Origin: Pseudomonas sp. R28(2017)
Lineage (GTDB): Bacteria > Pseudomonadota > Gammaproteobacteria > Pseudomonadales > Pseudomonadaceae
DNA length: 64,000 bases
Assembly: GCF_002112505.1 (NCBI RefSeq)
Contig: NZ_NEHW01000005.1
Location: 310,001-374,000 of the forward strand
Reading direction: 5' to 3'
Shown here: positions 45,007-54,149 of the stretch, one piece after another
How positions within the stretch are numbered: position 1 is the first letter of the stretch
How the letters are laid out: each line of letters opens with the position of its first letter
Program-made: the position numbers and the translations under genes
The notes under the pieces: generated by a model
The model's database searches: none
Told to the model about the DNA's origin: nothing
Seen by the model: the letters and a program-made list of their open reading frames with translations, nothing else

Positions 45007-46080
45007 TCACAGGTCCGGATCGACATCGCCGGCATACATGTCCGATTCCTTGTACAAATCATGCACATGTCGCAGCAGGACCATGATCACCGCCGCCACC
45101 GGCAATGCCAGCAACACACCGGTGAAGCCGAACAGCTCGCCGCCGGCGAGAATGGCGAAGATCACCGCCACCGGATGCAAGCCGATGCGGTCGCCGACCA
45201 GCAGCGGAGTCAGCACCATGCCCTCCAGCGCCTGCCCGACCATGAATACCGCGACGATGCCGAGCATGGGGTACAGATCACCGCCGAACTGGAACAACCC
45301 GGCCACCAACGCCGCGCCGATACCGATGATGAAGCCCATGTAAGGCACGATGGCCGCCAGGCCCGCGAGCATGCCGATCAGCAGGCCCAGCTCAAGCCCG
45401 ACCAGCATCAGGCCGGCGGAATAGATGACGCCCAGCGCGACCATCACCATCAGCTGGCCACGCACGAACGCCCCCAGCACTTCATGGCATTCACCCGCCA
45501 GCCCCACCACCTGCGGCTCACGCTGACGCGGCAGCAGGCCACGCAGCTTGGCCATCATCAGGTCCCAGTCGCGCAGCAGGTAGAAGCCAACCACCGGGAT
45601 CAGCACCATGTTGGCCAGCCAGGCTATCAGCGCCAGGCTCGAGGCGGTGGCATGGGACAGCAGCATGCCGACGATGTCGGTGGTCTGGCCCATGTGCGCG
45701 CCGATGGCGGCCTTGATCTTGTCGAACTTCCAGAACCCGTCGGCCAGGCCCAGCCGCCCCTGTACCCAGGGCAGTGCCACATGCTCAAGCCAGTCGAGCA
45801 TCTGCGGCGCCAGTTCATACAGGCGCAGCAACTGCTTGGCCAGCAACGGCACCAGCACCAGCAGCAAGGCCAGCAGCAGCAGGGTGAAAAGGCCGAACAC
45901 CACCACCACGCCCCAGGTACGTGACAGGCCCAGGCGCTCCAGGCGGTCGACCAGCGGGTCGGCCAGGTAGGCCAGCAAGATGCCGACCAGGAACGGCGTC
46001 AGAATGTTGTGCAGGCTATAGAGAAGCACGGCAATCAGCAGTGCAGCACCCCAGCCGATCCAGCGACGCATGTCAGTCAT
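45007..46080 (-). CDS. AI-2E family permease (PerM-like)
   Basis: 357 residues, about eight membrane segments in the pattern of the AI-2E/PerM family (start MTDMRRWIGWGAALLIAVLL; GLAAIVPYMGFIIGIGAALV near 260; GDRIGLHPVAVIFAIL near 305). Substrates of the family are mostly unknown; it need not carry AI-2. It ends before hda and starts 12 bases after the DUF2066 gene, suggesting an operon DUF2066-perM-(hda). Confidence 0.9.
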   Translation of the reverse strand: MTDMRRWIGWGAALLIAVLLYSLHNILTPFLVGILLAYLADPLVDRLERLGLSRTWGVVVVFGLFTLLLLALLLVLVPLLAKQLLRLYELAPQMLDWLEHVALPWVQGRLGLADGFWKFDKIKAAIGAHMGQTTDIVGMLLSHATASSLALIAWLANMVLIPVVGFYLLRDWDLMMAKLRGLLPRQREPQVVGLAGECHEVLGAFVRGQLMVMVALGVIYSAGLMLVGLELGLLIGMLAGLAAIVPYMGFIIGIGAALVAGLFQFGGDLYPMLGIVAVFMVGQALEGMVLTPLLVGDRIGLHPVAVIFAILAGGELFGFTGVLLALPVAAVIMVLLRHVHDLYKESDMYAGDVDPDL

Positions 46081-46092
46081 CGATAGCGCCCC

Positions 46093-47163
46093 TTACCAAC
46101 GGAATCGCAGGCCGTCGAACGGCTTGACTGCAACAGCTGCAGGCGCGGCCGGCTGGCCCGGCGCAGCACCTGGGCCGGGCGCGGGCGTGACCGGGGTAGC
46201 CGGCACCTGCTCGACCGGCACCTCCTGCAACTTGGCCAGCCCCAGTTGGGCACGCAGCTGCTCGCGGTTGCCGGTGACCGCATAGGTCAGCGTGCCGCCT
46301 TCGGCCAGTTGCAGGCGTGGGCCATAGGGTTCCAGCACTCGGTTCAGCTCGGCATAGCGCTGCAGGTTCATGCCTTGCACCTGCACCTGCAACTGGCTGC
46401 TGGCACCCGCCTTGATCACGTAGCGCGGCGCCAGGCGGCTGCTGACCGCCAGCATGACAGCGTCCGCCAGGGCAGCCTGGTCAGCGCCTTCGGCGCTGCC
46501 CTGCTCGCGCTGCTCGCCCAGCCACAGCTGCCATTTACCTTGCCATTTGCCATCGGCCTCCTGGGCATGCACCGCCAACAGGGCATCGGCGCCGTAGCGC
46601 TCCGCCGCTGCGCGCAGCGGCGCCGGGTCGCTGCCTTCGAGTTGCTTGGCGTTGGCCACCAGTTGCTCCTGCAGATCGGCCAGCGGCAAGCGCAGCGGCA
46701 AGCCACGGTGCTGGGCAGCACGGCGCAGCGGCTGGGCGCCGGCCTGGCCGTCACCGACCAGGTTGCTGCCTTCGGCGCTGTCGTTGAGCCACCAGCCGAG
46801 GATGGAGGGCCGGTTGCTGCCCCACAGCGCCAGGCCAGCCTTGCGCAAGGCACGTTCGGTGCTGCCGGGGTCGAATTCGACCTGCACCGACTCCGGCGGC
46901 CCGGCCTCGGTGCCAACTTGGTTGATGATCTGTTGCGGGTCTTTGCGCAGCTCGGCCAGCGCCGGGTTCTGCGCCGCCTTGGGGTCACCGGTCAGGCGCA
47001 GCACCAAGGTCTCGAAGGCCTTGCCAGTGGCTGCCGTACGGGCTTCGGCGCCCTGCCCTTCGACTGGCTCGCGCACTTGATAGAGCCCGGAGACGGTTTC
47101 GGCCTGCGCAGCTAGGCTGGCCAGTGCCAGGCACCCTGCTGCCAGGTAATTGAGAAGTCGCAT
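46093..47163 (-). CDS. DUF2066 protein, exported
   Basis: 356 residues with a signal peptide (about 1-21, cut after AQA) and a proline/alanine-rich tail (about 320-350). It matches DUF2066 proteins, which commonly precede perM and hda and lie opposite purM. The function is unknown; it is probably periplasmic. It is divergent from purM with a 255-base spacer that contains no other gene. Confidence 0.88.
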   Translation of the reverse strand: MRLLNYLAAGCLALASLAAQAETVSGLYQVREPVEGQGAEARTAATGKAFETLVLRLTGDPKAAQNPALAELRKDPQQIINQVGTEAGPPESVQVEFDPGSTERALRKAGLALWGSNRPSILGWWLNDSAEGSNLVGDGQAGAQPLRRAAQHRGLPLRLPLADLQEQLVANAKQLEGSDPAPLRAAAERYGADALLAVHAQEADGKWQGKWQLWLGEQREQGSAEGADQAALADAVMLAVSSRLAPRYVIKAGASSQLQVQVQGMNLQRYAELNRVLEPYGPRLQLAEGGTLTYAVTGNREQLRAQLGLAKLQEVPVEQVPATPVTPAPGPGAAPGQPAAPAAVAVKPFDGLRFRW

Positions 47164-47418
47164 GGGGGATTCCTGTCCGGTTGCGCATGAAGCATGTGGT
47201 TTGCAGCTTATACAGAAGGCGGCGTATCAACCACCCGCACACCTTTTTCAGCAATTTACCGCCCTGCCCGTCGGCCTGAGGATGGCCGCTGCACGGCAAC
47301 CCTGATAAAATCGCGCGCCTTCACAGACCACTGACGTTTCAGGCAGCCGCCGCTTCCCAGCCGGCCTTGGCCGTCATGGTCGTTTTTACGAATCCCTCCC
47401 TCTTAAAGGCCTGGATCA

Positions 47419-48477
47419 ATGAGCAAGCAACCCTCCCTGAGCTACAAGGACGCCGGTGTAGACATCGACGCCGGCGAAGCACTGGTCGAACGCATCAAGG
47501 GCGTGGCAAAACGCACCGCACGCCCTGAAGTCATGGGTGGCCTGGGCGGCTTCGGCGCCCTCTGCGAGATCCCGGCCGGCTACAAGCAGCCGGTGCTGGT
47601 CTCCGGCACCGATGGCGTCGGCACCAAGCTGCGCCTGGCGCTGAACCTGAACAAGCACGACAGCATCGGCCAGGACCTGGTCGCCATGTGCGTCAACGAC
47701 CTGGTGGTCTGCGGTGCCGAGCCACTGTTCTTCCTCGACTACTACGCCACCGGCAAGCTGAACGTCGACGTCGCCGCGACTGTGGTCACCGGCATCGGCG
47801 CTGGCTGTGAACTGGCCGGCTGCTCCCTGGTCGGTGGCGAAACCGCCGAAATGCCAGGCATGTACGAAGGTGAAGACTACGACCTGGCCGGCTTCTGCGT
47901 CGGCGTGGTGGAAAAGGCCGAGATCATCGACGGCTCCAAGGTTGCAACCGGTGACGCGCTGATCGCCCTGCCGTCCTCCGGCCCGCACTCCAACGGCTAC
48001 TCGCTGATCCGCAAGATCCTCGAAGTGTCCGGCACCGACATCGAGAACACCCAGCTCGACGGCAAGCCGCTGACCGACCTGCTGATGGCGCCGACCCGCA
48101 TCTACGTCAAGCCACTGCTGCAACTGATCAAGAACACCGGTGCAGTCAAGGCCATGGCCCACATCACCGGTGGTGGCCTGCTGGACAACATCCCGCGCGT
48201 ACTGCCGAAAAATGCCCAGGCCGTGGTCGATGTGGCCAGCTGGCAGCGCCCGGCGGTGTTCGACTTCCTGCAGGAAAAGGGCAACGTCGACGAGCACGAA
48301 ATGCACCGCGTTCTGAACTGCGGCGTCGGCATGGTCATCTGCGTTGCCCAGGATCAGGTCGAAGCCGCCCTGAACGAACTGCGCGCCGCCGGTGAGCAGC
48401 CTTGGGTCATCGGCCACATCGCCGAAGCCGCCGAAGGCGCTGCCCAGGTCGAACTGCAGAACCTCAAGGCACACTGA
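47419..48477 (+). CDS. purM: Phosphoribosylformylglycinamidine cyclo-ligase (AIR synthetase)
   Basis: 352 residues. It closes the imidazole ring in step 5 of purine synthesis. [15 protein letters not shown] near 55 is the ATP/phosphate loop; [11 protein letters not shown] near 140 is also diagnostic. The ATG at 47419 begins [16 protein letters not shown]. The TGA overlaps the purN ATG (TGATG), implying coupled translation. Confidence 0.97.
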   Translation: MSKQPSLSYKDAGVDIDAGEALVERIKGVAKRTARPEVMGGLGGFGALCEIPAGYKQPVLVSGTDGVGTKLRLALNLNKHDSIGQDLVAMCVNDLVVCGAEPLFFLDYYATGKLNVDVAATVVTGIGAGCELAGCSLVGGETAEMPGMYEGEDYDLAGFCVGVVEKAEIIDGSKVATGDALIALPSSGPHSNGYSLIRKILEVSGTDIENTQLDGKPLTDLLMAPTRIYVKPLLQLIKNTGAVKAMAHITGGGLLDNIPRVLPKNAQAVVDVASWQRPAVFDFLQEKGNVDEHEMHRVLNCGVGMVICVAQDQVEAALNELRAAGEQPWVIGHIAEAAEGAAQVELQNLKAH

Positions 48478-49130
48478 TGCCGAGCAAGCCCTGCAATGTA
48501 GTGGTACTGCTGTCGGGTTCCGGCAGCAACCTGCAAGCCTTGATCGACAGTTGCCACGCGCAGGACAGCCTGGTGCGCATCGCCGCGGTGGTCTCCAACC
48601 GCGCCGATGCCTATGGCCTGCAACGGGCCCAGGCAGCCGGTATCGACACCGTGGTGCTCGACCACACCCAGTTCGACGGCCGTGAAGCCTTCGATGCCGC
48701 GCTGATGGCACGCATCGACGGTTTCACCCCGGACCTGGTGGTGCTGGCCGGTTTCATGCGCATCCTCAGTGGCGACTTCGTGCGCCACTACCAGGGCCGC
48801 CTGCTCAACATCCACCCGTCGCTGCTGCCCCGTTACAAGGGCCTGCATACCCACCGCCGGGCACTGGAGGCAGGCGACGCCGAGCACGGCTGCAGCGTAC
48901 ACTTCGTCACCGAGGAACTCGATGGCGGGCCTCTGGTCGTACAGGCTGTGGTACCGGTGCTGTCTGAGGACACGGTGGAAAGCCTGGCCCAAAGGGTCCA
49001 CCATCAGGAACACCAGATCTACCCGCTGGCGGTGCACTGGTTTGCCCAAGGTCGCTTGCGCCTGGGTGAACAGGGTGCGTTACTGGACGACCAGCCGCTG
49101 CCGGCCAGTGGTCACTTGATTCGACCCTAG
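48477..49130 (+). CDS. purN: Phosphoribosylglycinamide formyltransferase
   Basis: 217 residues. It adds the formyl group from 10-formyl-THF to GAR. Catalytic residues N111, H113 (NIHPSLLP) and D149 (EELDGG) are in place, and LLSGSGSNL near 11 binds the phosphate. Its ATG shares one base with the purM stop. The DUF3108 gene follows after 8 bases. Confidence 0.97.
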   Translation: MPSKPCNVVVLLSGSGSNLQALIDSCHAQDSLVRIAAVVSNRADAYGLQRAQAAGIDTVVLDHTQFDGREAFDAALMARIDGFTPDLVVLAGFMRILSGDFVRHYQGRLLNIHPSLLPRYKGLHTHRRALEAGDAEHGCSVHFVTEELDGGPLVVQAVVPVLSEDTVESLAQRVHHQEHQIYPLAVHWFAQGRLRLGEQGALLDDQPLPASGHLIRP

Positions 49131-49138
49131 GAGAACTT

Positions 49139-49849
49139 ATGCGTCGCGCCCTGCTATTGGCCCTTACCGTGCTCGCCCTGCCCCTCCAGGCAGCTGACCT
49201 GAAGCCGTTCTCGGCAAGCTACACCGCCGACTGGAAGCAACTGCCCATGAGCGGCACCGCCGAGCGCAGCCTGGTCAAGAATGCCAACGGTACCTGGGAC
49301 CTGAATTTCAAGGCTTCCATGATGATCGCCAGCCTGACCGAGCAAAGCACCCTGCGCCTGGACAACGACACTTTGCTGCCGCAGAAGTACCACTTCGAAC
49401 GTGGCGGCCTGGGCAAGGCCAAGAAAGTCGACCTGACCTTCGACTGGAGTGGCAAGAAAATCACCGGCAGCGATCGTGGCGATGCGATCAACCTGCCGCT
49501 CAACCGCGGTGTGCTGGACAAGTCATCCTACCAGCTGGCCCTGCAACACGATGTGGCCGCCGGCAAGAAGAGCATGACCTACCAGGTGGTCGACGGTGAC
49601 GAGATCGACGCCTACGACTTCCGCGTATTGGGCACCGAGAAAGTCACCACCAAGACCGGCCAGGTCGAGGCGGTGAAGGTCGAACGCGTTCGCGATCCGA
49701 GCCAGAGCAAGCGCATCACCGAACTGTGGTTCGCCAAGGACTGGGACTACTTGCTGGTGCAGTTGCGCCAGGTCGAAACCGATGGCAAGGAATACGTCAT
49801 CGTGCTGCAGGATGGCACGGTCGATGGCAAGTCGGTGAAGGGTAACTGA
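49139..49849 (+). CDS. DUF3108 exported protein
   Basis: 236 residues with a signal peptide (about 1-18, cut near LQA-AD) and a beta-rich body as in DUF3108, a family near LolA-like envelope proteins. Probably periplasmic, function unknown. The AGGAG before the ATG overlaps the end of purN. It is the last gene of the purM-purN operon, and a terminator follows. Confidence 0.85.
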   Translation: MRRALLLALTVLALPLQAADLKPFSASYTADWKQLPMSGTAERSLVKNANGTWDLNFKASMMIASLTEQSTLRLDNDTLLPQKYHFERGGLGKAKKVDLTFDWSGKKITGSDRGDAINLPLNRGVLDKSSYQLALQHDVAAGKKSMTYQVVDGDEIDAYDFRVLGTEKVTTKTGQVEAVKVERVRDPSQSKRITELWFAKDWDYLLVQLRQVETDGKEYVIVLQDGTVDGKSVKGN

Positions 49850-49873
49850 TCCGATACAGCCCGCAATCTCCGG

Positions 49874-49898
49874 AGCCCCGCCAGTGCGGGGCTTTTTT
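49874..49898 (+). terminator. Terminator of the purM-purN-DUF3108 operon
   Basis: AGCCCCGC-cagt-GCGGGGCT stem followed by T6. Confidence 0.92.
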
Positions 49899-49946
49899 GT
49901 GTCCGGATGATGGCCGCTCCTACAAAGTTGACCGCATTCGGGTCTT

Positions 49947-49964
49947 CATGAAACTTGTTTCATG
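49947..49964. promoter_or_regulatory. Possible PsrA box
   Basis: CATGAAACTTGTTTCATG is a perfect 18-base palindrome whose core GAAAC-tt-GTTTC matches the published PsrA (TetR-type, fatty-acid-responsive) site G/CAAAC-N2-4-GTTTG/C. It lies about 90 bases before the small gene at 50054. Confidence 0.55.
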
Positions 49965-50010
49965 GCCGTTTTATTTACTTAGCCTGCTAACAAACTCTAT
50001 AAAGGGGTTG

Positions 50011-50027
50011 TGCGACACAGTGTCGCA
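50011..50027. promoter_or_regulatory. 17-base perfect palindrome before the small gene
   Basis: TGCGACACAGTGTCGCA has 8-base arms around one central A. It follows a plausible promoter (TTTACT, 17 bases, CTATAA ending about 50001), so it would sit near the transcription start. As RNA it would form a 7-bp hairpin. The binding protein is unknown. Confidence 0.5.
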
Positions 50028-50053
50028 GCAAACCCAAGCAGTGGAGTTTACCG

Positions 50054-50236
50054 ATGACAGTCCAAGTAACCGAACGCGACGAATCGAAAATGTCCCACGA
50101 AGGCCTGGCCGCTGGCGTGCGGATCTGGGATGTGCACCAGCAGGGCCAATTGGTCGGGATGTTCCACAATGAACACGAAGCCCACCAGTACCGGGCGGAG
50201 CTGGAAGACCTGGAAAACCAGCGCACTACCCAATGA
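50054..50236 (+). CDS. Small conserved hypothetical protein
   Basis: 60 residues, acidic and hydrophilic, no signal peptide. GVRIWDVHQQGQLVGMFHNE suggests a short beta-hairpin, then a charged helix (EHEAHQYRAELEDLENQ). GGAG lies 9 bases before the ATG. I do not recognise a named family. The elaborate upstream region (PsrA-like box, second palindrome) suggests that it is regulated rather than housekeeping. A shared bidirectional terminator follows. Confidence 0.75.
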   Translation: MTVQVTERDESKMSHEGLAAGVRIWDVHQQGQLVGMFHNEHEAHQYRAELEDLENQRTTQ

Positions 50237-50257
50237 CAAATGACACCGCCTTCAATA

Positions 50258-50283
50258 AAAAACCCCGCCTGAGCGGGGTTTTT
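50258..50283. terminator. Bidirectional terminator
   Basis: AAAAACCCCGC-ctga-GCGGGGTTTTT between the convergent small gene and the DUF2058 gene. A and T runs on both sides allow use from either strand. Confidence 0.92.
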
Positions 50284-50288
50284 GCTGT

Positions 50289-50828
50289 TTACCACATCAG
50301 ATCGTCAGGGATCTTGTAGGCCGCGTACGGATCGTCCTCGTCCGCTTCCTCGACATGGGTGTTGAGCAGCAGAATGCGGCTCGGGTCGCGCTCCTGAATC
50401 TTCACCGCCGCCTCACGCGGGATCACTTCGTAACCGCCAGCATGCGACACGATGGCCAGCGCGCCGTTGCTCAGGCGGGTGCGCATCAGGGCGTTGACGG
50501 CAATGCGCTTGACCTTCTTGTCGTCGACGAAGTTGTAATAGTCCTCGGTGGTCAGCTTGGGCAGGCGGGTGGCTTCGATCAACTGCTTGATCTGCGCCAC
50601 ACGGGCCTTCTGCTCGGCCTTTTCCTGTTGCTGGCGATTCAGCTCCTGGTCACGCTTGGCCTTCTCGGCCATGGCTTCCTTGGCCATGCGCTGCTGGCTG
50701 TCGTCGACGTCGACCTGGCCCTTGTGCTCCAGGCGTTTCTGTTTCTTCTCGGCTTTGTTGGTCTGCGAGACCTGTTTCTGGTTGACCAGACCGGCTTTGA
50801 GCAATTGGTCGCGAAGGGAAAGGCTCAT
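50289..50828 (-). CDS. DUF2058 (YaiL-type) nucleoprotein/polynucleotide-associated protein
   Basis: 179 residues. A very charged, lysine/glutamine-rich helical first half (about 20-85, coiled-coil-like) precedes a compact domain (LTTEDYYNFVDDKKVKRIAV to the end). This is the DUF2058/YaiL layout. A nucleic-acid-associated role is suggested in databases but not established. It follows mazG by 26 bases on the same strand and may be the last gene of the cysM-relA group. Confidence 0.87.
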   Translation of the reverse strand: MSLSLRDQLLKAGLVNQKQVSQTNKAEKKQKRLEHKGQVDVDDSQQRMAKEAMAEKAKRDQELNRQQQEKAEQKARVAQIKQLIEATRLPKLTTEDYYNFVDDKKVKRIAVNALMRTRLSNGALAIVSHAGGYEVIPREAAVKIQERDPSRILLLNTHVEEADEDDPYAAYKIPDDLMW

Positions 50829-50854
50829 GAATGTTCACTCACTTATGCAACAGC

Positions 50855-51688
50855 TCAGCCGCAGCTGGGCAGGTTCTTTTCCTGACGCTTGGCTTCGCCC
50901 CAGAGGGCGTCCAGCTCGTCAAGGTTACAATCTTCAATCGGCCGGCCGCTGTCGCGCAATGCCTGTTCGATGAAGCGGAAACGCCGCTCGAACTTGCGGT
51001 TGGCGCGGCGCAGGGCGTTTTCCGGGTCTTGCTTGAGGTGGCGGGCCAGGTTCACGGCGGCAAACAGCAGGTCACCGACTTCATCCTCGAGGGCATCAGC
51101 GTCGTTGTCGGCCATGGCCTGCAACACTTCGTCGAGTTCCTCGCGCACCTTGTCCAGCACCGGCAGTGCCGCTGGCCAGTCGAAACCGACGGTGGCCGCG
51201 CGCTTCTGCAGTTTGGCCGCCCGCGACAGCGCCGGCAATGCCGCCGGCACGTCATCGAGCAGCGACAGTTGTTCAGGGGTGCTTTTCTCGGCGCGTTCCT
51301 CGGCCTTGATCTCCTCCCAGCGAGACTTGACCTGGGCTTCGTTCAGGCTGGGGGTGTCCAGCGGCGCGTACAGCTCGCCGGTCGGGAACACATGGGGGTG
51401 ACGGCGGATCAGCTTGCGGGTGATGCTGTCGACCACGCCATCGAACTCGAAGCGCCCTTCTTCCCGGGCCAGCTGGCTGTAGTAGACCACCTGGAACAAC
51501 AGGTCGCCGAGCTCGCCCTGCAGGTGCTCGAAATCGCCGCGCTCGATGGTGTCGGCGACTTCGTACGCCTCTTCGATGGTGTGCGGGACGATGCTCGCGT
51601 AGTTCTGCTTGAGGTCCCATGGGCAGCCGTACTGCGGGTCGCGCAGGCGGGCCATGAGGTGCAGCAGGTCTTCGAGGGTGTAGGTCAT
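50855..51688 (-). CDS. mazG: Nucleoside triphosphate pyrophosphohydrolase
   Basis: 277 residues with two MazG repeats. The first has EEAYEVADTIERGD then GELGDLLFQVVYYS (near 35-75), the second REELDEVLQAMADND then DEVGDLLFAAVNLA (near 165-205); the paired glutamates and aspartates hold magnesium. It hydrolyses (d)NTPs to NMPs. In E. coli MazG lowers ppGpp effects, consistent with sitting right after relA. A REP pair separates it from relA. Confidence 0.94.
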   Translation of the reverse strand: MTYTLEDLLHLMARLRDPQYGCPWDLKQNYASIVPHTIEEAYEVADTIERGDFEHLQGELGDLLFQVVYYSQLAREEGRFEFDGVVDSITRKLIRRHPHVFPTGELYAPLDTPSLNEAQVKSRWEEIKAEERAEKSTPEQLSLLDDVPAALPALSRAAKLQKRAATVGFDWPAALPVLDKVREELDEVLQAMADNDADALEDEVGDLLFAAVNLARHLKQDPENALRRANRKFERRFRFIEQALRDSGRPIEDCNLDELDALWGEAKRQEKNLPSCG

Positions 51689-51709
51689 TTATGCAGGTCC
51701 TTCGGTGAA

Positions 51710-51805
51710 GCCTTCTTCGCGGGCAAGCCCGCTCCCACAGATACAGCGCACATCAGACAGATTGCACTCATCCTGTGGCAGCGGGCTTGCCCGCGAAGCA
51801 GGCGC
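51710..51805. repeat. REP pair between relA and mazG
   Basis: Facing units CTTCTTCGCGGGCAAGCCCG and its inverse (GGCAGCGGGCTTGCCCGCGAAGC). Both have lost the AGAGGCCGG end. They lie inside a likely operon, where such hairpins can affect mRNA decay. Confidence 0.85.
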
Positions 51806-51812
51806 CGCGGTC

Positions 51813-54053
51813 TCAAGGGGTACGGTTACGCCGCGTCTCGATGATGTTCGGCAACTGCGAAATCCTGCCCAGCAAGCGCCCCAGCGCATCCAGGCCCGGA
51901 ATCTCGATGGTCAGCGACATCAGCGCGGTGTTGTCTTCCTTGTTCGAGCGGGTGTTGACCGCCAGCACGTTGATCTTCTCGTTCAGCAGCACCTGCGAAA
52001 CGTCGCGCAGCAGCCCTGGGCGGTCGTAGGCGCGGATGATGATGTCGACCGGGTAGGTCTGCACCGGGATCGGCCCCCAGCTTACCTGGATCATCCGCTC
52101 CGGCTCGCGGCCGGCCAACTGCAACGCCGAGGCGCAATCCTGGCGGTGGATGCTGACGCCTCGGCCCTGGGTGATGTAGCCGACGATGGCATCGCCCGGC
52201 AGCGGCTGGCAGCAGCCGGCCATCTGCGTGAGCAGGTTGCCGACGCCCTGGATCTGGATGTCGCCACGCTTGCCGGTACGCGGGCCGGTAGGCTTGCGCG
52301 GCACCAGCTCGATCTGCTCGATGCGCTCGGGCTCGAGCAGCTGCTGAGCGGCGTTGACCAGGTGCGCCAGGCGCAGGTCACCGGCACCGAGCGAGGCAAA
52401 CATGTCCTCGGCGGTCTTGACGTTGGTCTTCTCGGCCAAGCGCTCGAAGTCCACCTGCGGCAGGCCCAGGCGGCTGAGCTCGCGTTCGAGCAAGGTCTTG
52501 CCGGCGGCGACGTTCTGGTCACGCGCCTGCAGCTTGAACCAGTGGACGATCTTGGCCCGGGCCCGCGAGGTGGTGACGTAGCCCAGGTTGGAGTTCAGCC
52601 AGTCGCGGCTCGGGTTGCCGTGCTTGCTGGTGATGATCTCCACCTGCTCGCCGGTCTGCAGGCTGTAGTTGAGCGGCACGATGCGCCCGTTGATCTTGGC
52701 GCCACGGCAGTTGTGGCCGATCTCGGTGTGCACGCGGTAGGCGAAGTCCAGCGGCGTGGCACCCTTGGGCAGGTCGATGGCATGGCCATCGGGGGTGAAC
52801 ACGTAGACCCGGTCGGGCTCGATATCGACCCGCAGCTGCTCGGCCAGGCCACCGATGTCGCCCAGCTCTTCATGCCATTCGAGCACCTGGCGCAGCCAGG
52901 AGATCTTCTCTTCGTAGTGGTTGGAGCTCGGCTTGACGTCGGTGCCCTTGTAACGCCAGTGGGCGCAGACGCCGAGCTCGGCCTCCTCGTGCATGCCGTG
53001 GGTACGGATCTGCACTTCCAGCACCTTGCCCTCGGGGCCGATCACCGCGGTGTGCAGCGAGCGATAGCCGTTTTCCTTGGGGTTGGCGATGTAGTCGTCG
53101 AATTCCTTGGGGATGTGCCGCCACAGGGTGTGCACGATACCCAGCGCGGTGTAGCAGTCGCGCACCTCCGGCACCAGCACGCGCACCGCACGCACGTCGT
53201 AGATCTGGCTGAATTCCAGGCCTTTGCGCTGCATCTTGCGCCAGATCGAATAGATGTGCTTCGCCCGGCCGCTGATGTCGGCCTTGACGCCCGTGGCCAG
53301 CAACTCGTTCTGCAGCTGGTTCATCACATCGCTGATGAAGCGCTCACGGTCCAGCCGGCGCTCGTGCAACAGCTTGGCGATCTGCTTGTACTGGTCGGGC
53401 TCCAGGTAGCGGAAGGACAGGTCTTCCAGCTCCCATTTGATGTGGCCGATGCCCAAGCGGTGGGCCAGCGGCGCATAGATGTCGAACACCTCGCGTGCCA
53501 CGCGCAGGCGTTTTTCGTCATCGGCGGACTTGACCGCACGGATCGCGCAGGTGCGCTCGGCCAGCTTGATAAGCGCCACGCGCACGTCGTCGACCATGGC
53601 CACGAGCATCTTGCGCAGGTTCTCGACCTGCGCCTGCGAGCCCAGCACCAGCGACTGGCGCGGGCTGAGGCTGGCGCTGATGGCGGCCATGCGCAGCACA
53701 CCGTCGATCAGCTTGGACACCACCGGGCCAAAGCGCTGGCCGACTTCGGCCAGGGTCACCTTGCCTTCACGTACCGAGCGATAGATCACCGCCGCGACCA
53801 ACGAATCCTGGTCGAGCTTGAGGTCGGCGAGGATCTCGGCGATTTCCAGGCCAGCCTGGAAACTGGACGTACCGTCGGCCCAGGAATGCTTGGCCGGGTT
53901 GCCCTTCTTCTCGATCTCCTGGGCGAAATCGCACGCTTCCTTGAGCGCCACGCGATCCAGTGCCGAATCGACGCTCACCACATGATCCAGCCATGCTTCG
54001 AGATTGATACTGCCGTCTGTGTTGACCGGCTGGTGCACTCTCACCTGTACCAT
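51813..54053 (-). CDS. relA: (p)ppGpp synthetase RelA
   Basis: 746 residues. In order: a degenerate hydrolase domain (about 25-180; the HD pair of SpoT is missing, with YRSVREGKVT and KLIDGVLRMA in that region), synthetase domain (about 240-370; YDVRAVRVLVPEVRDCY, NPKENGYRSLH), TGS (about 400-465), a helical/zinc-finger-like linker with CCQPLPGD and a C-terminal ACT domain. It makes (p)ppGpp on stalled ribosomes. The ATG at 54053 (MVQVRVHQPVN) is chosen because AGGTAAAA precedes it; further upstream extension lacks conservation. It lies after rlmD with a 96-base gap. Confidence 0.96.
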   Translation of the reverse strand: MVQVRVHQPVNTDGSINLEAWLDHVVSVDSALDRVALKEACDFAQEIEKKGNPAKHSWADGTSSFQAGLEIAEILADLKLDQDSLVAAVIYRSVREGKVTLAEVGQRFGPVVSKLIDGVLRMAAISASLSPRQSLVLGSQAQVENLRKMLVAMVDDVRVALIKLAERTCAIRAVKSADDEKRLRVAREVFDIYAPLAHRLGIGHIKWELEDLSFRYLEPDQYKQIAKLLHERRLDRERFISDVMNQLQNELLATGVKADISGRAKHIYSIWRKMQRKGLEFSQIYDVRAVRVLVPEVRDCYTALGIVHTLWRHIPKEFDDYIANPKENGYRSLHTAVIGPEGKVLEVQIRTHGMHEEAELGVCAHWRYKGTDVKPSSNHYEEKISWLRQVLEWHEELGDIGGLAEQLRVDIEPDRVYVFTPDGHAIDLPKGATPLDFAYRVHTEIGHNCRGAKINGRIVPLNYSLQTGEQVEIITSKHGNPSRDWLNSNLGYVTTSRARAKIVHWFKLQARDQNVAAGKTLLERELSRLGLPQVDFERLAEKTNVKTAEDMFASLGAGDLRLAHLVNAAQQLLEPERIEQIELVPRKPTGPRTGKRGDIQIQGVGNLLTQMAGCCQPLPGDAIVGYITQGRGVSIHRQDCASALQLAGREPERMIQVSWGPIPVQTYPVDIIIRAYDRPGLLRDVSQVLLNEKINVLAVNTRSNKEDNTALMSLTIEIPGLDALGRLLGRISQLPNIIETRRNRTP

Positions 54054-54149
54054 CTTTGTTTTACCTTTCCATACAGCGCACCACACGGGTGCACTGGCTA
54101 TCACCGTGCAGCTTCGCTTCCGTGGAAGCCGCACCAAGGGGCCAGCCTG

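Noticed and set aside
51813..54053. relA considered as the bifunctional SpoT/Rel
   Set aside because: The catalytic HD pair of the hydrolase domain is missing, so it should be synthetase only.
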